A model generated the notes under the pieces. That model saw nothing but the letters and a program-made list of their open reading frames with translations, did not search any database and was not told where the DNA came from. Of a stretch of 28,566 bases of DNA, positions 1 to 8,343 are shown piece by piece. Both the position numbers and the translations under genes were made by a program. Each line of letters begins with the position of its first letter. Within the stretch, counting starts at the first letter, position 1. The DNA lies in NCBI GenBank assembly GCA_029058705.1, contig JAIDXA010000073.1, forward strand, positions 1 through 28,566. Reading direction: 5' to 3'. The DNA is from Paramuribaculum sp. Its GTDB lineage: Bacteria > Bacteroidota > Bacteroidia > Bacteroidales > Muribaculaceae.

Positions 1-32
1 TCGCCTGAAAAATATCCAATCCTCAGCCCGGC

Positions 33-75
33 AAAAAGAGAGGCTGCGCCGTAAACCTTAATTACGACACAGCCT
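33..75 (-). terminator. Intrinsic terminator downstream of the first gene
   Basis: On the minus strand, AGGCTG pairs with CAGCCT (75-70 with 46-41) and an inner CGTAA pairs with TTACG (66-62 with 54-50). A small internal mismatch separates the two helices. The stem is followed by a run of five T (37-33). It lies just past the stop of the gene at 103-600, so it fits as that gene's terminator. Confidence 0.7.
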
Positions 76-102
76 CCATATATCTTATATTTCCAAAAGA
101 CG

Positions 103-600
103 CTATATTCTCTTATGGTAGATGTCTAAAATATTTTTCATCATATCTAAAGCCAATTCTGCTTGAAGAAATAAGCCTTTCGTCATATCGTAACTCTGAG
201 TCAATACATTAAGTTCTTCTTCAGACCATTCTTTGGCAATCACCATAGCAATAAAAAATTGTTGCTTAGATTCTATGAGTCCTTTTATAGACTTCAGATT
301 ATATCTGTATGAATCATATAGATGACTGTACATCCTATACATATCTCTATCACAGTCATGGTGATATATATTCATTTTCATGTCTTTAATCTGAGAGTTT
401 ACATCTTGCGTAAATAGTTTTAAATCAGTATTAAGGACATACATCTCATATGACATCCTAAAGTAGTCGATTTGGTGAGTCAGAGAATCGACCTTTACAG
501 ATAGTTCTTCTATTTTAGACTCAGTATTTGTTTGCGCTTCAGAGTTAAAAGGAAAAACAAATAAGACGGAAATTATAACAATATAAAGTAAACGTATCAT
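103..600 (-). CDS. Small secreted coiled-coil protein of unknown function
   Basis: This 165-residue protein is not one I recognise. It opens with a hydrophobic signal peptide (about residues 1-22, small residues at SEA before the likely cut), so it should be exported; no lipobox cysteine is present. Residues about 27-60 look like a coiled coil with regular hydrophobic spacing, and the rest is predicted helical and rich in Tyr, Met and Asp. One cysteine sits near residue 83. The start is supported by a TACCTTTG promoter element about 15 bases upstream and by the signal peptide beginning at this Met. The gene is clearly more AT-rich than its neighbours (about one third GC by eye), which may point to recent acquisition. 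It has its own promoter and terminator, so it appears monocistronic. The coding call is good; the function is unknown. Confidence 0.75.
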   Translation of the reverse strand: MIRLLYIVIISVLFVFPFNSEAQTNTESKIEELSVKVDSLTHQIDYFRMSYEMYVLNTDLKLFTQDVNSQIKDMKMNIYHHDCDRDMYRMYSHLYDSYRYNLKSIKGLIESKQQFFIAMVIAKEWSEEELNVLTQSYDMTKGLFLQAELALDMMKNILDIYHKRI

Positions 601-614
601 GTTAAAATTTTTTA

Positions 615-622
615 CAAAGGTA
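615..622 (-). promoter_or_regulatory. Bacteroidota -7 promoter element (TACCTTTG)
   Basis: TACCTTTG on the minus strand matches the Bacteroidota consensus TAnnTTTG exactly. No clear -33 TTTG is seen at the expected distance. Transcription would start only about 8 bases before the ATG at 600, giving a very short leader. Confidence 0.6.
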
Positions 623-708
623 CGAATTAATTGCGGGATTTAGGAGATTTGTTTCGCATAAGCCGTCGTACTCGTCCTGCGCCTATTGTGTTAAAAACCA
701 TCCAGCTA

Positions 709-2772
709 TCACATTTTTGCCACCTTTACTTTATATACATGGCGGCCGGCCTTGACAATATACAGCCCCGGCAGTAGAGACACAAGTCGCGTCCCTGACA
801 ATATTTTGCCATCAAACACTATTCTTCCGGCAACATCAAACAATCTGCATTCCGTGCCGTCAGGAGCTTCGATTGCGACTCCGTCGCTTACGGCCGTCAC
901 TTTTATTTGACCGTCGTTTTCCACAGGTGTCAGGGCTGCACTTTGTGCTGCCAGCCGTATTATCTGTTCAAACTCGGCCTCCTTGCCGGATGAATTGCAG
1001 GCTTTCCATATCCTGCTGACAGAATATTCATCTCTTGTCTCGCTAAAGGTCACCGGAAGCTGAACTCCGCCAGAATAAGCCTTGACATCCGCCACCGGCG
1101 GCAATTGGCCTTTTTCTGATTCAACATAACGTTCAGGGACATCGGCAAATGTAATCGGCGACGAGACAAGCTTGAAACCTCCGGAAGCAATCTGACTCGA
1201 ACCGCGGTCGACAAATGGCTCGACGGCAGTGAAGGCACACGCCACCCCGCCTATCTCCTCAACCCTTATAACACCGGCATATGGCCTTATCCCGGATTCC
1301 AGATAATCCACCTGCCCTATTGCTATCTGCGGCAATATCACATCACATTCCCCGGTGTTTGGAGCGGATTCTTTCAGCACATACTTAAACGACGTTCCGA
1401 AATCATCCGACAGCGACACACGCACCCTGCTGTCTTTGCCAAAAACGGCATCATCGACTTTCCATTTCAACTTCAAACGTTGCCCCATCGGATATGACAT
1501 CGTCCCCGACAACGCGGGAGTCACCGATGAGATTCGGAATGGTGTGCCCGAAACGAACTCCACCTCAGACAGATAACTATCGTAGTTAACGGCTGTCAGG
1601 CTCTCGGCACCTGAATCCGGAACAACCCCGTCGGAAACAAAAATCAGGAATTTATATACACCAGGCTCTTCTACCGCGTCACTGTAATCATTTTTCACAA
1701 GCTTATCGGCCGAGCCATCCCACATCAAACGCCATGACGGCTTAAAACACACATCACTGCCGGCAGAAGGCTTGTCGCACCGAAACCTGGCGTTGCTCTG
1801 AGATGCGACATTCGTCACATCAAACTGATGAACTCCATATGACAGGCAATCGCCATCCGGATCTTTTGCCTTGATGTCAAAATGTATGTAGGTACCCACA
1901 GGCACACGATATCTACGCTTAAGATCAGTAGTATCGATTTCCGGCGCCCCATTTCGAGTCGCGATCCCCCTTACAATATTATTGTAATATCCAACGCCAC
2001 CTTGACTATAAAACGTCGTGTCTGTCACATCATTATAATCTATAACCGGAATCTGGCCGCTGCAACGGACCGATCGGATATCCTCTATGCTTACCGCTGA
2101 AAAAAACGGAAGCTTATCTCCATAGCCCATCACCGACTGTCCGTTGCCGGGTTCGGAATAATAAGATGTTCCGGTTGTATTTGCCTGCACATGTTTAGAG
2201 CCGAACATATGCCCCAGTTCATGAGCCATATCCACAAGCATCGGACGACACGTCGATGCCCCTTTTACAATCTTGCGATAAGCGGAATTCATCATGGCCC
2301 GCCCCCCTACGTCCGAGGAGTTGGCTATGATCATTCCAATATCATAAGCATCCTCCCCGATAAGACTGTTTATGATGGAAGTGCCTTGATCGACAATCGT
2401 AAGGCTGTTGCTGCTTGTAGGTTGTGCATTCGGATCAGTGATTATCAGCCGCTCATCATCGACCAGCTCGAAAAACACCCCGAGATCAGGTGTAAAAATA
2501 CGGTTCAGGTAATCCACCGTATTGCCCCACCATGTCCTCACACTGTTGACATCCCCGCGGAAATCAGCATGAAAACATTTATATGACACCGGCAATGCCA
2601 GACGATAGACATGCAGCACGCCATCGTTACATATAACCGAAGAAGCATTTCCCTCTGAATTATACGAATGCGCCTCATTCTCAATCATAACACCACATTC
2701 CGGGATCACATTTGAAGCAATCCCCAGATTTAATGACAAGCACATTACGGCAACAAGCAGCACTTTATTCAT
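709..2772 (-). CDS. Secreted M12B-like (reprolysin-type) zinc metalloprotease with T9SS C-terminal signal
   Basis: This is a predicted extracellular zinc endopeptidase of 687 residues. The signal peptide is residues 1 to about 19 (MNKVLLVAVMCLSLNLG). The zinc site HELGHMFGSKH is at residues 184-194 (HExxHxxGxxH: H184, E185, H188, H194), followed by a Met-turn VMGYGD, the metzincin signature. The middle of the protein looks like beta-sandwich modules. The last about 50 residues (RLFDVAGRIVFDG, then LLPGLYIVKAG and KVKVAKM) match the type A C-terminal domain recognised by the type IX secretion system, so it is probably exported and surface-anchored or released. An in-frame Met exists upstream at 2844, but a TAATTTTG promoter element lies at 2818-2825 inside that extension and the signal peptide begins at 2772, so 2772 is preferred. 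Target proteins cannot be inferred. No protease partner or inhibitor gene is adjacent. Confidence 0.88.
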   Translation of the reverse strand: MNKVLLVAVMCLSLNLGIASNVIPECGVMIENEAHSYNSEGNASSVICNDGVLHVYRLALPVSYKCFHADFRGDVNSVRTWWGNTVDYLNRIFTPDLGVFFELVDDERLIITDPNAQPTSSNSLTIVDQGTSIINSLIGEDAYDIGMIIANSSDVGGRAMMNSAYRKIVKGASTCRPMLVDMAHELGHMFGSKHVQANTTGTSYYSEPGNGQSVMGYGDKLPFFSAVSIEDIRSVRCSGQIPVIDYNDVTDTTFYSQGGVGYYNNIVRGIATRNGAPEIDTTDLKRRYRVPVGTYIHFDIKAKDPDGDCLSYGVHQFDVTNVASQSNARFRCDKPSAGSDVCFKPSWRLMWDGSADKLVKNDYSDAVEEPGVYKFLIFVSDGVVPDSGAESLTAVNYDSYLSEVEFVSGTPFRISSVTPALSGTMSYPMGQRLKLKWKVDDAVFGKDSRVRVSLSDDFGTSFKYVLKESAPNTGECDVILPQIAIGQVDYLESGIRPYAGVIRVEEIGGVACAFTAVEPFVDRGSSQIASGGFKLVSSPITFADVPERYVESEKGQLPPVADVKAYSGGVQLPVTFSETRDEYSVSRIWKACNSSGKEAEFEQIIRLAAQSAALTPVENDGQIKVTAVSDGVAIEAPDGTECRLFDVAGRIVFDGKILSGTRLVSLLPGLYIVKAGRHVYKVKVAKM

Positions 2773-2817
2773 ATCCTGACAATTTAAATGCATTTGCAAT
2801 GAATTATATATTTTCTG

Positions 2818-2825
2818 CAAAATTA
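2818..2825 (-). promoter_or_regulatory. -7 promoter element (TAATTTTG) of the metalloprotease gene
   Basis: TAATTTTG on the minus strand fits TAnnTTTG. The expected transcription start near 2811 gives a leader of about 40 bases before the ATG at 2772. This rules against the longer upstream start. No clear -33 element is seen. Confidence 0.55.
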
Positions 2826-2930
2826 GCAAAATATCAGAAACCACACATCTTACTCAAACAACAAAAAAGCCGCCACCACACCCGGCATACAATCGATTCG
2901 CGAAACCCAACCTACAAAAAAACGTCCTGA

Positions 2931-2962
2931 TTTGCGCAAGTGGAAAAGAATCATTACCTTTG
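2931..2962 (+). promoter_or_regulatory. Promoter of tRNA-Leu (TTTG-N20-TACCTTTG)
   Basis: TTTG at 2931-2934 and TACCTTTG at 2955-2962 are separated by exactly 20 bases, a textbook Bacteroidota sigma-ABfr promoter. The expected start is near 2969, about five bases before the mature tRNA 5' end. Confidence 0.8.
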
Positions 2963-2973
2963 CAGACGTAAAC

Positions 2974-3055
2974 GCCCGGATGGCGGAATCGGTAGACGCG
3001 CTGGTCTCAAACACCAGTGGAGCAATCCGTGCCGGTTCGATCCCGGCTCCGGGTA
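2974..3055 (+). tRNA. tRNA-Leu (anticodon CAA)
   Basis: A full cloverleaf can be folded. The acceptor stem is GCCCGGA (2974-2980) with TCCGGGT (3048-3054), with a G-U pair at the end, and A3055 is the discriminator base. The D-arm contains GGTAGACGCG. The anticodon stem CTGGT/ACCAG (3001-3005/3013-3017) encloses loop CTCAAAC with anticodon CAA at 3008-3010. The extra arm is long (3018-3030, with a GGA/TCC stem), which makes it a class II tRNA, as expected for Leu. The T-arm is GCCGG-TTCGATC-CCGGC. The 3' CCA is not encoded. It reads UUG codons. Confidence 0.96.
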
Positions 3056-3060
3056 CTGAT

Positions 3061-3098
3061 AACGGCTGACAGTCATAAACCGTCAGCCGTTAGTTTTT
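3061..3098 (+). terminator. Intrinsic terminator of tRNA-Leu
   Basis: AACGGCTGAC (3061-3070) and GTCAGCCGTT (3082-3091) form a perfect 10 bp stem with an 11-base loop, followed closely by TTTTT (3094-3098). It serves the tRNA transcript. On the minus strand there is no T run after the hairpin, so as a terminator for the convergent aldolase gene it would be weaker. Confidence 0.8.
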
Positions 3099-3111
3099 CA
3101 ACGGATATCCG

Positions 3112-3783
3112 TCATGTGATCCGCCAACCGCGTGCAACGACCAGTGATTCACAGCATTTATCAGTAATATAAGCCCAGTCGGAAACTGCAATCCGGTCTT
3201 TTGGAAACAGCTTTGACCCCATGCCGACGCAGAACGCTCCGGCCGAGAACCACGAGGCGAGGTTCTCCTCTGTCGGCTCAACGCCTCCGGTCACCATCAA
3301 CTTCGACCATGGCATAGGCGCAAGCAATCCTTTCACAAATTTCGGGCCGAGTACATCGCCGGGAAACACCTTGCAGAGGTCACAACCGGACTCCTGCGCC
3401 ATCCCGACTTCACTTATGCTTCCGCATCCGGGGACATAGGCCACCCCCCTGCGGTTGCACGTCTTGGCAACCTCATGGTTAAACAGCGGGCCGACCACGA
3501 AGCAAGCACCAAGCTGCATATAAAGCGCAGCAGTGGCAGGCTCCACTACCGAACCTACGCCAACCGCCATTTCAGGACATTGCCCAGAGGCGAACCTGAC
3601 GATATCTGCAAAGACCTCATGGGCGAAATCGCCCCTGTTAGTAAATTCAAATGCACGGATACCTCCTTCATAGCACGCCTTCAGCACATTGCACGCAACC
3701 GCCGGATCTTTATGATAGAAGACCGGGACAACCGGCGCCAGAGCTATTTTATTGAGAACTGATAGTTTGTCAAATTTTGCCAT
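3112..3783 (-). CDS. eda: 2-keto-3-deoxy-6-phosphogluconate (KDPG) aldolase
   Basis: This class I aldolase of 223 residues splits KDPG to pyruvate and glyceraldehyde-3-phosphate, the last step of the hexuronate route. The Schiff-base lysine is K138 in CDLCKVFPGD and the catalytic glutamate is E46 in FEFTNRG, matching the family's E and K positions. The phosphate-binding glycines are in VTGGVEP and GAFCVGMGS. The length is normal for the family, which often also has 4-hydroxy-2-oxoglutarate aldolase activity. It is the last gene of the glucuronate array, 45 bases after kdgK, and no promoter element is seen in that gap, so it is probably co-transcribed. Confidence 0.93.
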   Translation of the reverse strand: MAKFDKLSVLNKIALAPVVPVFYHKDPAVACNVLKACYEGGIRAFEFTNRGDFAHEVFADIVRFASGQCPEMAVGVGSVVEPATAALYMQLGACFVVGPLFNHEVAKTCNRRGVAYVPGCGSISEVGMAQESGCDLCKVFPGDVLGPKFVKGLLAPMPWSKLMVTGGVEPTEENLASWFSAGAFCVGMGSKLFPKDRIAVSDWAYITDKCCESLVVARGWRIT

Positions 3784-3828
3784 TTCAGTAAGAGTGTCGT
3801 TTGGGTTATATGTTTGGGTTAGATCATA

Positions 3829-4851
3829 TTATCGCTGGACACGTCCGTTGCTGTTACCTCCGGCCAGAGCCTCGACCTCTGCCTCACTCACAAGATTGAA
3901 ATCGCCGTTGACCGTATGTTTCAGAGCCGAAGCCGCAACTGCGAATTCAAGCGCCTCTCCCTGAGTCGGCTTTGTCAGAAGCCCGTGGATCAGACCGCCG
4001 GAGAAGCTGTCGCCACCGCCGACACGGTCGATTATCGGATCGATGTCATAACGCTTGCTCTCATAAAATTCTTTGCCGTCATAAATCATGGCCTTCCATC
4101 CGTTATGAGTCGCCGAAAACGATTCACGCAGCGTAGATACAACATACCTGAATCCGAATTCCTTCATCATGGCCTTGAAAATGCCCTTATAGCCTTCGGC
4201 CGCAGTGTCTCCGCCTTCAACGTCGGCATCCGGCTTGAATCCGAGGCAAAGCTCGGCATCTTCTTCATTTCCGATACAGACATCGACATACGCCATAAGA
4301 GGACGCATAACCGATATGGCCTTTTCACTAGTCCACAGCTTTTTACGAAAATTCAGATCGACCGAGACCGTCACTCCGTGGCGTTTTGCCGCCTCGCAGG
4401 CTCTTCTGGTCAGTTCGGCTGCCTTATCGGAAATAGCCGGCGTTATGCCGCTCCAGTGAAACCAGTCGACGCCCTCCATCATCCGGTCAAAGTCGAAATC
4501 ATCAGCATCGGCTTCGGCAATCGCACTTCCGGCACGGTCATAGATCACCTTTGACGGACGCATCGATGCCCCAGTCTCACAATAGTAGATACCAACACGG
4601 TCACCGCCACGCACAATGTATTGCGTATCGACTCCATAACGGCGCAATGCATTGACAGCAGCCTGACCGATTTCATGTTTCGGAAGTTTACTTACGAAAA
4701 ATGCATCATGCCCGTAATTGGCACAGCTGACCGCAACATTGGCCTCACCGCCGCCCCAGATGACATCAAAACAGTCCGCCTGAACAAAACGGCGGCAACC
4801 CGATGGAGAAAGGCGCAACATTATTTCGCCTAATGTTATTATTTTTCCCAT
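3829..4851 (-). CDS. kdgK: 2-keto-3-deoxygluconate kinase (PfkB family)
   Basis: This cytoplasmic sugar kinase phosphorylates 2-keto-3-deoxygluconate with ATP to give KDPG for the next gene's aldolase. It is a ribokinase/PfkB fold protein of 340 residues. The N-terminal substrate motif is GGGEANVAVS, and the C-terminal signature is DRVGGGDSFSGG with catalytic base D281 (the GxGD anion-hole motif). The start MGKIITLGEIMLRLSP is typical of the family. The protein is slightly longer than enterobacterial KdgK because of an insertion around residues 205-225. A 54-base gap separates it from uxuB, the largest inside the array, but I see no promoter element there. The context between uxuB and the aldolase fixes the substrate with good confidence. 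Confidence 0.92.
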   Translation of the reverse strand: MGKIITLGEIMLRLSPSGCRRFVQADCFDVIWGGGEANVAVSCANYGHDAFFVSKLPKHEIGQAAVNALRRYGVDTQYIVRGGDRVGIYYCETGASMRPSKVIYDRAGSAIAEADADDFDFDRMMEGVDWFHWSGITPAISDKAAELTRRACEAAKRHGVTVSVDLNFRKKLWTSEKAISVMRPLMAYVDVCIGNEEDAELCLGFKPDADVEGGDTAAEGYKGIFKAMMKEFGFRYVVSTLRESFSATHNGWKAMIYDGKEFYESKRYDIDPIIDRVGGGDSFSGGLIHGLLTKPTQGEALEFAVAASALKHTVNGDFNLVSEAEVEALAGGNSNGRVQR

Positions 4852-4905
4852 AATATGTTATATGTCTTTTTCTGTTTTATTTTCAGCCGCATGACCTTGG
4901 CTTTA

Positions 4906-5718
4906 TCACATTGCAAAAACATTGAACCCGCCATCGACCACCGCAACCGTGCCGGTCACAAACGATGACGCATCGCTTATGAGGTAGTGAATCGTACCAC
5001 ACAGCTCTTCCGGCTTTCCGAACCGTTTGAACGGAGTCTGACGGATCACATCCTCGCCACGCGCCGTCAGCGATCCATCGGGGTTTGTAAGAAGCGACCT
5101 GTTCTGATTCGTCAGAAAAAAACCTGGTGCTATAGCGTTGACCCTGATCGAAGGAGTGAATTTTACGGCCACCTCATTGGCCATGAATTCCGTGAAATTA
5201 CTGATGCCGGCCTTGGCGGCCGCATAGCCCATCACACGTGTGAGCGGACGAAACGCAGCCATTGACGAAAAGTTGACAATCGCACCTTTGCCGGCATCAA
5301 CCATCGGTTTCAGGAATATCTTGGTCGGGATCACTGTCCCTGTCAGATTGAGATCAAGGACTTTCTGGAAATCACCGATGTTGACATCAAAGAAATTCCC
5401 GTCAGGCAAAATGGTAGCGCCAGGCATATTTCCGCCTGCCGCATTCAGCAACGCGTCGACACTTCCATAGCGGGCCATGATCTCGTCGCAGTTGGCCTGC
5501 ACGACATCAGGGTTCATCACATCCGTGACAAGAAACACGGCTTCTCCGCCTTTGGACCCGATTGCATCAACAATTTTCTCACCCTCTTCCCTGCGGCGTC
5601 CCATCAGCACGACTTTCGCGCCTTCGAGCGCAAGGTATTCGCCGATACAGGCTCCGAGCACTCCGGTTCCGCCTGTTATGACAACAACTTTATCCTTGAC
5701 CGAAAACAATTCATTCAT
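4906..5718 (-). CDS. uxuB: SDR-family D-mannonate oxidoreductase (fructuronate reductase)
   Basis: It interconverts D-fructuronate and D-mannonate with NAD(P)H. It is a short-chain dehydrogenase of 270 residues: the nucleotide motif is TGGTGVLG (residues 15-22), followed by NAAGG, the catalytic serine region FSSMAAF (S151/S152), and YAAAK with Y165 and K169. It ends with the usual VVDGGFNVF. It is unrelated to the long-chain UxuB of E. coli; the SDR type performs this step in Bacteroidota and Firmicutes clusters, and the neighbours uxuA and uxaC support the assignment. An upstream in-frame Met at 5757 would overlap the end of uxuA; the Met at 5718 starts the Rossmann domain properly and leaves a 19-base gap, so it is preferred. 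By sequence alone another SDR substrate would be possible. Confidence 0.88.
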   Translation of the reverse strand: MNELFSVKDKVVVITGGTGVLGACIGEYLALEGAKVVLMGRRREEGEKIVDAIGSKGGEAVFLVTDVMNPDVVQANCDEIMARYGSVDALLNAAGGNMPGATILPDGNFFDVNIGDFQKVLDLNLTGTVIPTKIFLKPMVDAGKGAIVNFSSMAAFRPLTRVMGYAAAKAGISNFTEFMANEVAVKFTPSIRVNAIAPGFFLTNQNRSLLTNPDGSLTARGEDVIRQTPFKRFGKPEELCGTIHYLISDASSFVTGTVAVVDGGFNVFAM

Positions 5719-5737
5719 AAATCCGGATACTTTATAA

Positions 5738-6904
5738 TTATTTTGATTTTTCAGCATTCACAGCCGCCATTATGCCTCCCACCATTCCAAGGGCCAGCAT
5801 GCGGCCATGGAAAGAATATCCGGCATTATATCCGGCTTTATCATCACCAAGCATCAACGGAGCATGATCGACTCGCATCGGAACTCCCTGACGCTCCATC
5901 TCGAACGTGCGCACCACTTCAACCAGCCTCGGGTCAAGATGGCTCGATTCCCGAAAATCGCCGTTAGGAAGCACCGTGCAGATGCGCGCATGTACAAAAT
6001 GAGTGCGCGAGGCATACTTACGTGCAAGTTCTATGACATCGTTATGGGCACCGGCACTAAGCGAACCGGCACAGAATGTCAGGCCGTTGTGAGAATCCGA
6101 AACCGCATTGAGAAGCCACGCGATATCCTCGTCGCAGGTCAAAATACGAGGAAGACCGAAAACCGCCATCGGAGGATCATCCGGATGGACACACATATTG
6201 ATGTCATACTCATTGCAGACAGGCATGATCTCCTCCAGAAAATACTTCATATTCTTACGAAGACGATCCTTGTCGACTCCCTTATAAAGATCAAGCAGTT
6301 CCCGGAACTTCTCGACCGGATTAAGGTCGTCTTCCGAAAAGTTTCCGCTCACGAATCCCTGAGTCTTGATTACGATATTCTCAACAAGCCGCGCCTCCTT
6401 TTCGGAGGTCATTCCGGCCGCAAGCTGCTCCATGCGCTCCAGAGTCTCCTGATCCCAGAAGTCCGGCGCACCGGGACGCTTCAGAATATGAATATCGAAA
6501 TAGGCGAATTCCGCACGATTGAAATAAAGGTTGGAAGTTCCGTCGGGATTGGGATATTCCAGTTCCGTACGCGCCCAGTCGAGAACCGGCATGAAATTAT
6601 AACAGACCGTCTTCACTCCGGCCTTGCCGAGATTTGCAAGACTGACCTTATAATTCTCGATCAGCCTGTCGCGATCCGAACCGGCATATTTGATAGCTTC
6701 CGAGACGGGCAGACTCTCGACAACGCTCCAGCGCATTCCGTGTGCCTCGATCATCGATTTAATCTTTTCGATCTCCCCGGAGCTCCAGATTTCGCCGTTA
6801 GGGACATGATGGAGAGCGGTCACGATCCCTTCGACCCCTATCTGACGGAGCATCCCGAGGGTTATTTTATCATTTGGTCCGAACCAGCGCCACGTTTTTT
6901 CCAT
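5738..6904 (-). CDS. uxuA: D-mannonate dehydratase
   Basis: It dehydrates D-mannonate to 2-keto-3-deoxygluconate in the cytoplasm, using a divalent metal (Mn/Fe). The protein has 388 residues, the normal length. It is very like enterobacterial UxuA along its length: WRWFGPNDKITLG at the N-terminus, VTALHHVPNGEIW, CYNFMPVLDWARTELEYP, HILKRPGAP, MCVHPDDPP, and RVDHAPLMLGDD carrying the Asp-His metal ligands near the C-terminus. A TTG two codons upstream is also in frame, but the ATG at 6904 matches the family's start. It begins 12 bases after uxaC, so the two are translationally close. Confidence 0.95.
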   Translation of the reverse strand: MEKTWRWFGPNDKITLGMLRQIGVEGIVTALHHVPNGEIWSSGEIEKIKSMIEAHGMRWSVVESLPVSEAIKYAGSDRDRLIENYKVSLANLGKAGVKTVCYNFMPVLDWARTELEYPNPDGTSNLYFNRAEFAYFDIHILKRPGAPDFWDQETLERMEQLAAGMTSEKEARLVENIVIKTQGFVSGNFSEDDLNPVEKFRELLDLYKGVDKDRLRKNMKYFLEEIMPVCNEYDINMCVHPDDPPMAVFGLPRILTCDEDIAWLLNAVSDSHNGLTFCAGSLSAGAHNDVIELARKYASRTHFVHARICTVLPNGDFRESSHLDPRLVEVVRTFEMERQGVPMRVDHAPLMLGDDKAGYNAGYSFHGRMLALGMVGGIMAAVNAEKSK

Positions 6905-6916
6905 TGGCAAGCACTT

Positions 6917-8335
6917 TTAGAAATTAAAATATCGTTTGGCATTATAATAGCATATATCCTCCACCATCTGTCCGATCCGTTCGAGCTCACTGACAGGAAT
7001 GAGACCGCGGTCGATGTCAGAGCCCAGAAGATTGCACAGCACACGGCGAAAATATTCATGGCGGGGATATGACAGAAATGAGCGGGAGTCAGTCAACATT
7101 CCGACAAACCGGCTCAGAAGTCCCTGAGTCGACAATGCGTTCATCTGGTCTTCCATACCTCTGATCTGATCATTGAACCACCATCCGGAACCCATCTGGA
7201 TTTTACCCGGACAGGATCCGTCCTGGAAATTGGCGATCATCGCCGCCACCCACACATTGTCGGAAGGATTAAGATTATACAGAATCGTTTTGGCAAGTTT
7301 CCCATCCCGGTCAAGCCTGTCAAGAAGAGATGCCATAGCTTCAGCACCGCTGAAATCGCCGATCGTATCGAAACCCGTATCAGGGCCAAGCACTCTGGCC
7401 GCACGACTGTTGACATTGCGGAGAGGCCCGAAATGGATCTGCTGAACCCACCCCTTTCCGGCATTCATCTCAAGCAGTTCGATCAGTATCGCCGACTTGA
7501 GCCTGTCGGTGTTTTCAGACGAAAGTCTCTCGCCCGACAGAACCTTTGCAAACAGATTTTCCACCTCCGGCCGGGAGCACTCCGAACAGATGACTTTCCC
7601 TAACCCGTGGTCGGCCAGACGACAACCTGACTCATGAAAGAAATCATGGCGCACCCGAAGCGCGTCCATCAGAGTGTCGAAACCACTGATTTCCACTCCG
7701 CTGACTTCCGACAGCCGCTTGAGATAACCGGCATAGGCCTCCGGATCGTCCACCGCCAGAGCCTTATCGGGACGCCATGTCGGAAGAACCTTAACTTCAA
7801 ATCCAGAGTCGGCGATTGCCTTATGATATTCGAGTGAATCGACCGGATCATCAGTCGTGCAGACAGTCTCGACATTATAGCGGCGCATCAGTCCTCTCGG
7901 TGTCATCTGCGGATCGGCGAGCTTCGAATTGCAACGCTCATAGATCTCACGGGCGTTGTCGCCATTGAGAATGTCAGAAATCCCGAACGCAGTGCGAAGT
8001 TCGAGATGAGTCCAGTGATAGAGCGGATTGCGGAACGTATATGGGACTGTTTCAGCCCACTTGATGAATTTCTCATCGTCGGGAGCATCTCCGGTAATAT
8101 AGCGTTCATCAACGCCATTGGCCCTCATCGCCCGCCATTTATAGTGATCTCCGCCAAGCCAGAGCTCCGTGATTGAAGCGAACGGTTTATTTTCGGCTAT
8201 CATCTGCGGGGAAAGGTGGCAATGATAGTCAATGACCGGCATTTTTGCTGCATGGCTGTGATAGAGGTAACTCGCTGCCGGTGTGTCCAGCAGAAAATCA
8301 TCGCCCATGAAAGTTCTTGAGGTTTCCACCATCAT
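6917..8335 (-). CDS. uxaC: Glucuronate (uronate) isomerase
   Basis: This cytoplasmic isomerase converts D-glucuronate to D-fructuronate (and D-galacturonate to D-tagaturonate). It has 472 residues, the usual length, and belongs to the amidohydrolase-like TIM-barrel superfamily. The metal-binding HxH is H38 and H40 in DYHCHLSP. Other conserved blocks are GDHYKWRAMRANGV, NPLYHWTHLELR, CTTDDPVDSLEYH, QIHFGPLRNVNSR and SDSRSFLSYPRHEYFRR-type sequence near the end. It begins 8 bases after the exuT stop. The ATG at 8335 is used; a second ATG follows directly and another comes eight residues later, so the exact start is uncertain by a few codons. Confidence 0.95.
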   Translation of the reverse strand: MMVETSRTFMGDDFLLDTPAASYLYHSHAAKMPVIDYHCHLSPQMIAENKPFASITELWLGGDHYKWRAMRANGVDERYITGDAPDDEKFIKWAETVPYTFRNPLYHWTHLELRTAFGISDILNGDNAREIYERCNSKLADPQMTPRGLMRRYNVETVCTTDDPVDSLEYHKAIADSGFEVKVLPTWRPDKALAVDDPEAYAGYLKRLSEVSGVEISGFDTLMDALRVRHDFFHESGCRLADHGLGKVICSECSRPEVENLFAKVLSGERLSSENTDRLKSAILIELLEMNAGKGWVQQIHFGPLRNVNSRAARVLGPDTGFDTIGDFSGAEAMASLLDRLDRDGKLAKTILYNLNPSDNVWVAAMIANFQDGSCPGKIQMGSGWWFNDQIRGMEDQMNALSTQGLLSRFVGMLTDSRSFLSYPRHEYFRRVLCNLLGSDIDRGLIPVSELERIGQMVEDICYYNAKRYFNF

Positions 8336-8343
8336 CGTTTTTC

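Noticed and set aside
5807..7072. Long open frame on the plus strand (421 codons) opposite uxuA
   Set aside because: It is antisense to a full-length, well-conserved mannonate dehydratase and its translation has no recognisable domain. It is open because of codon bias in the real gene.
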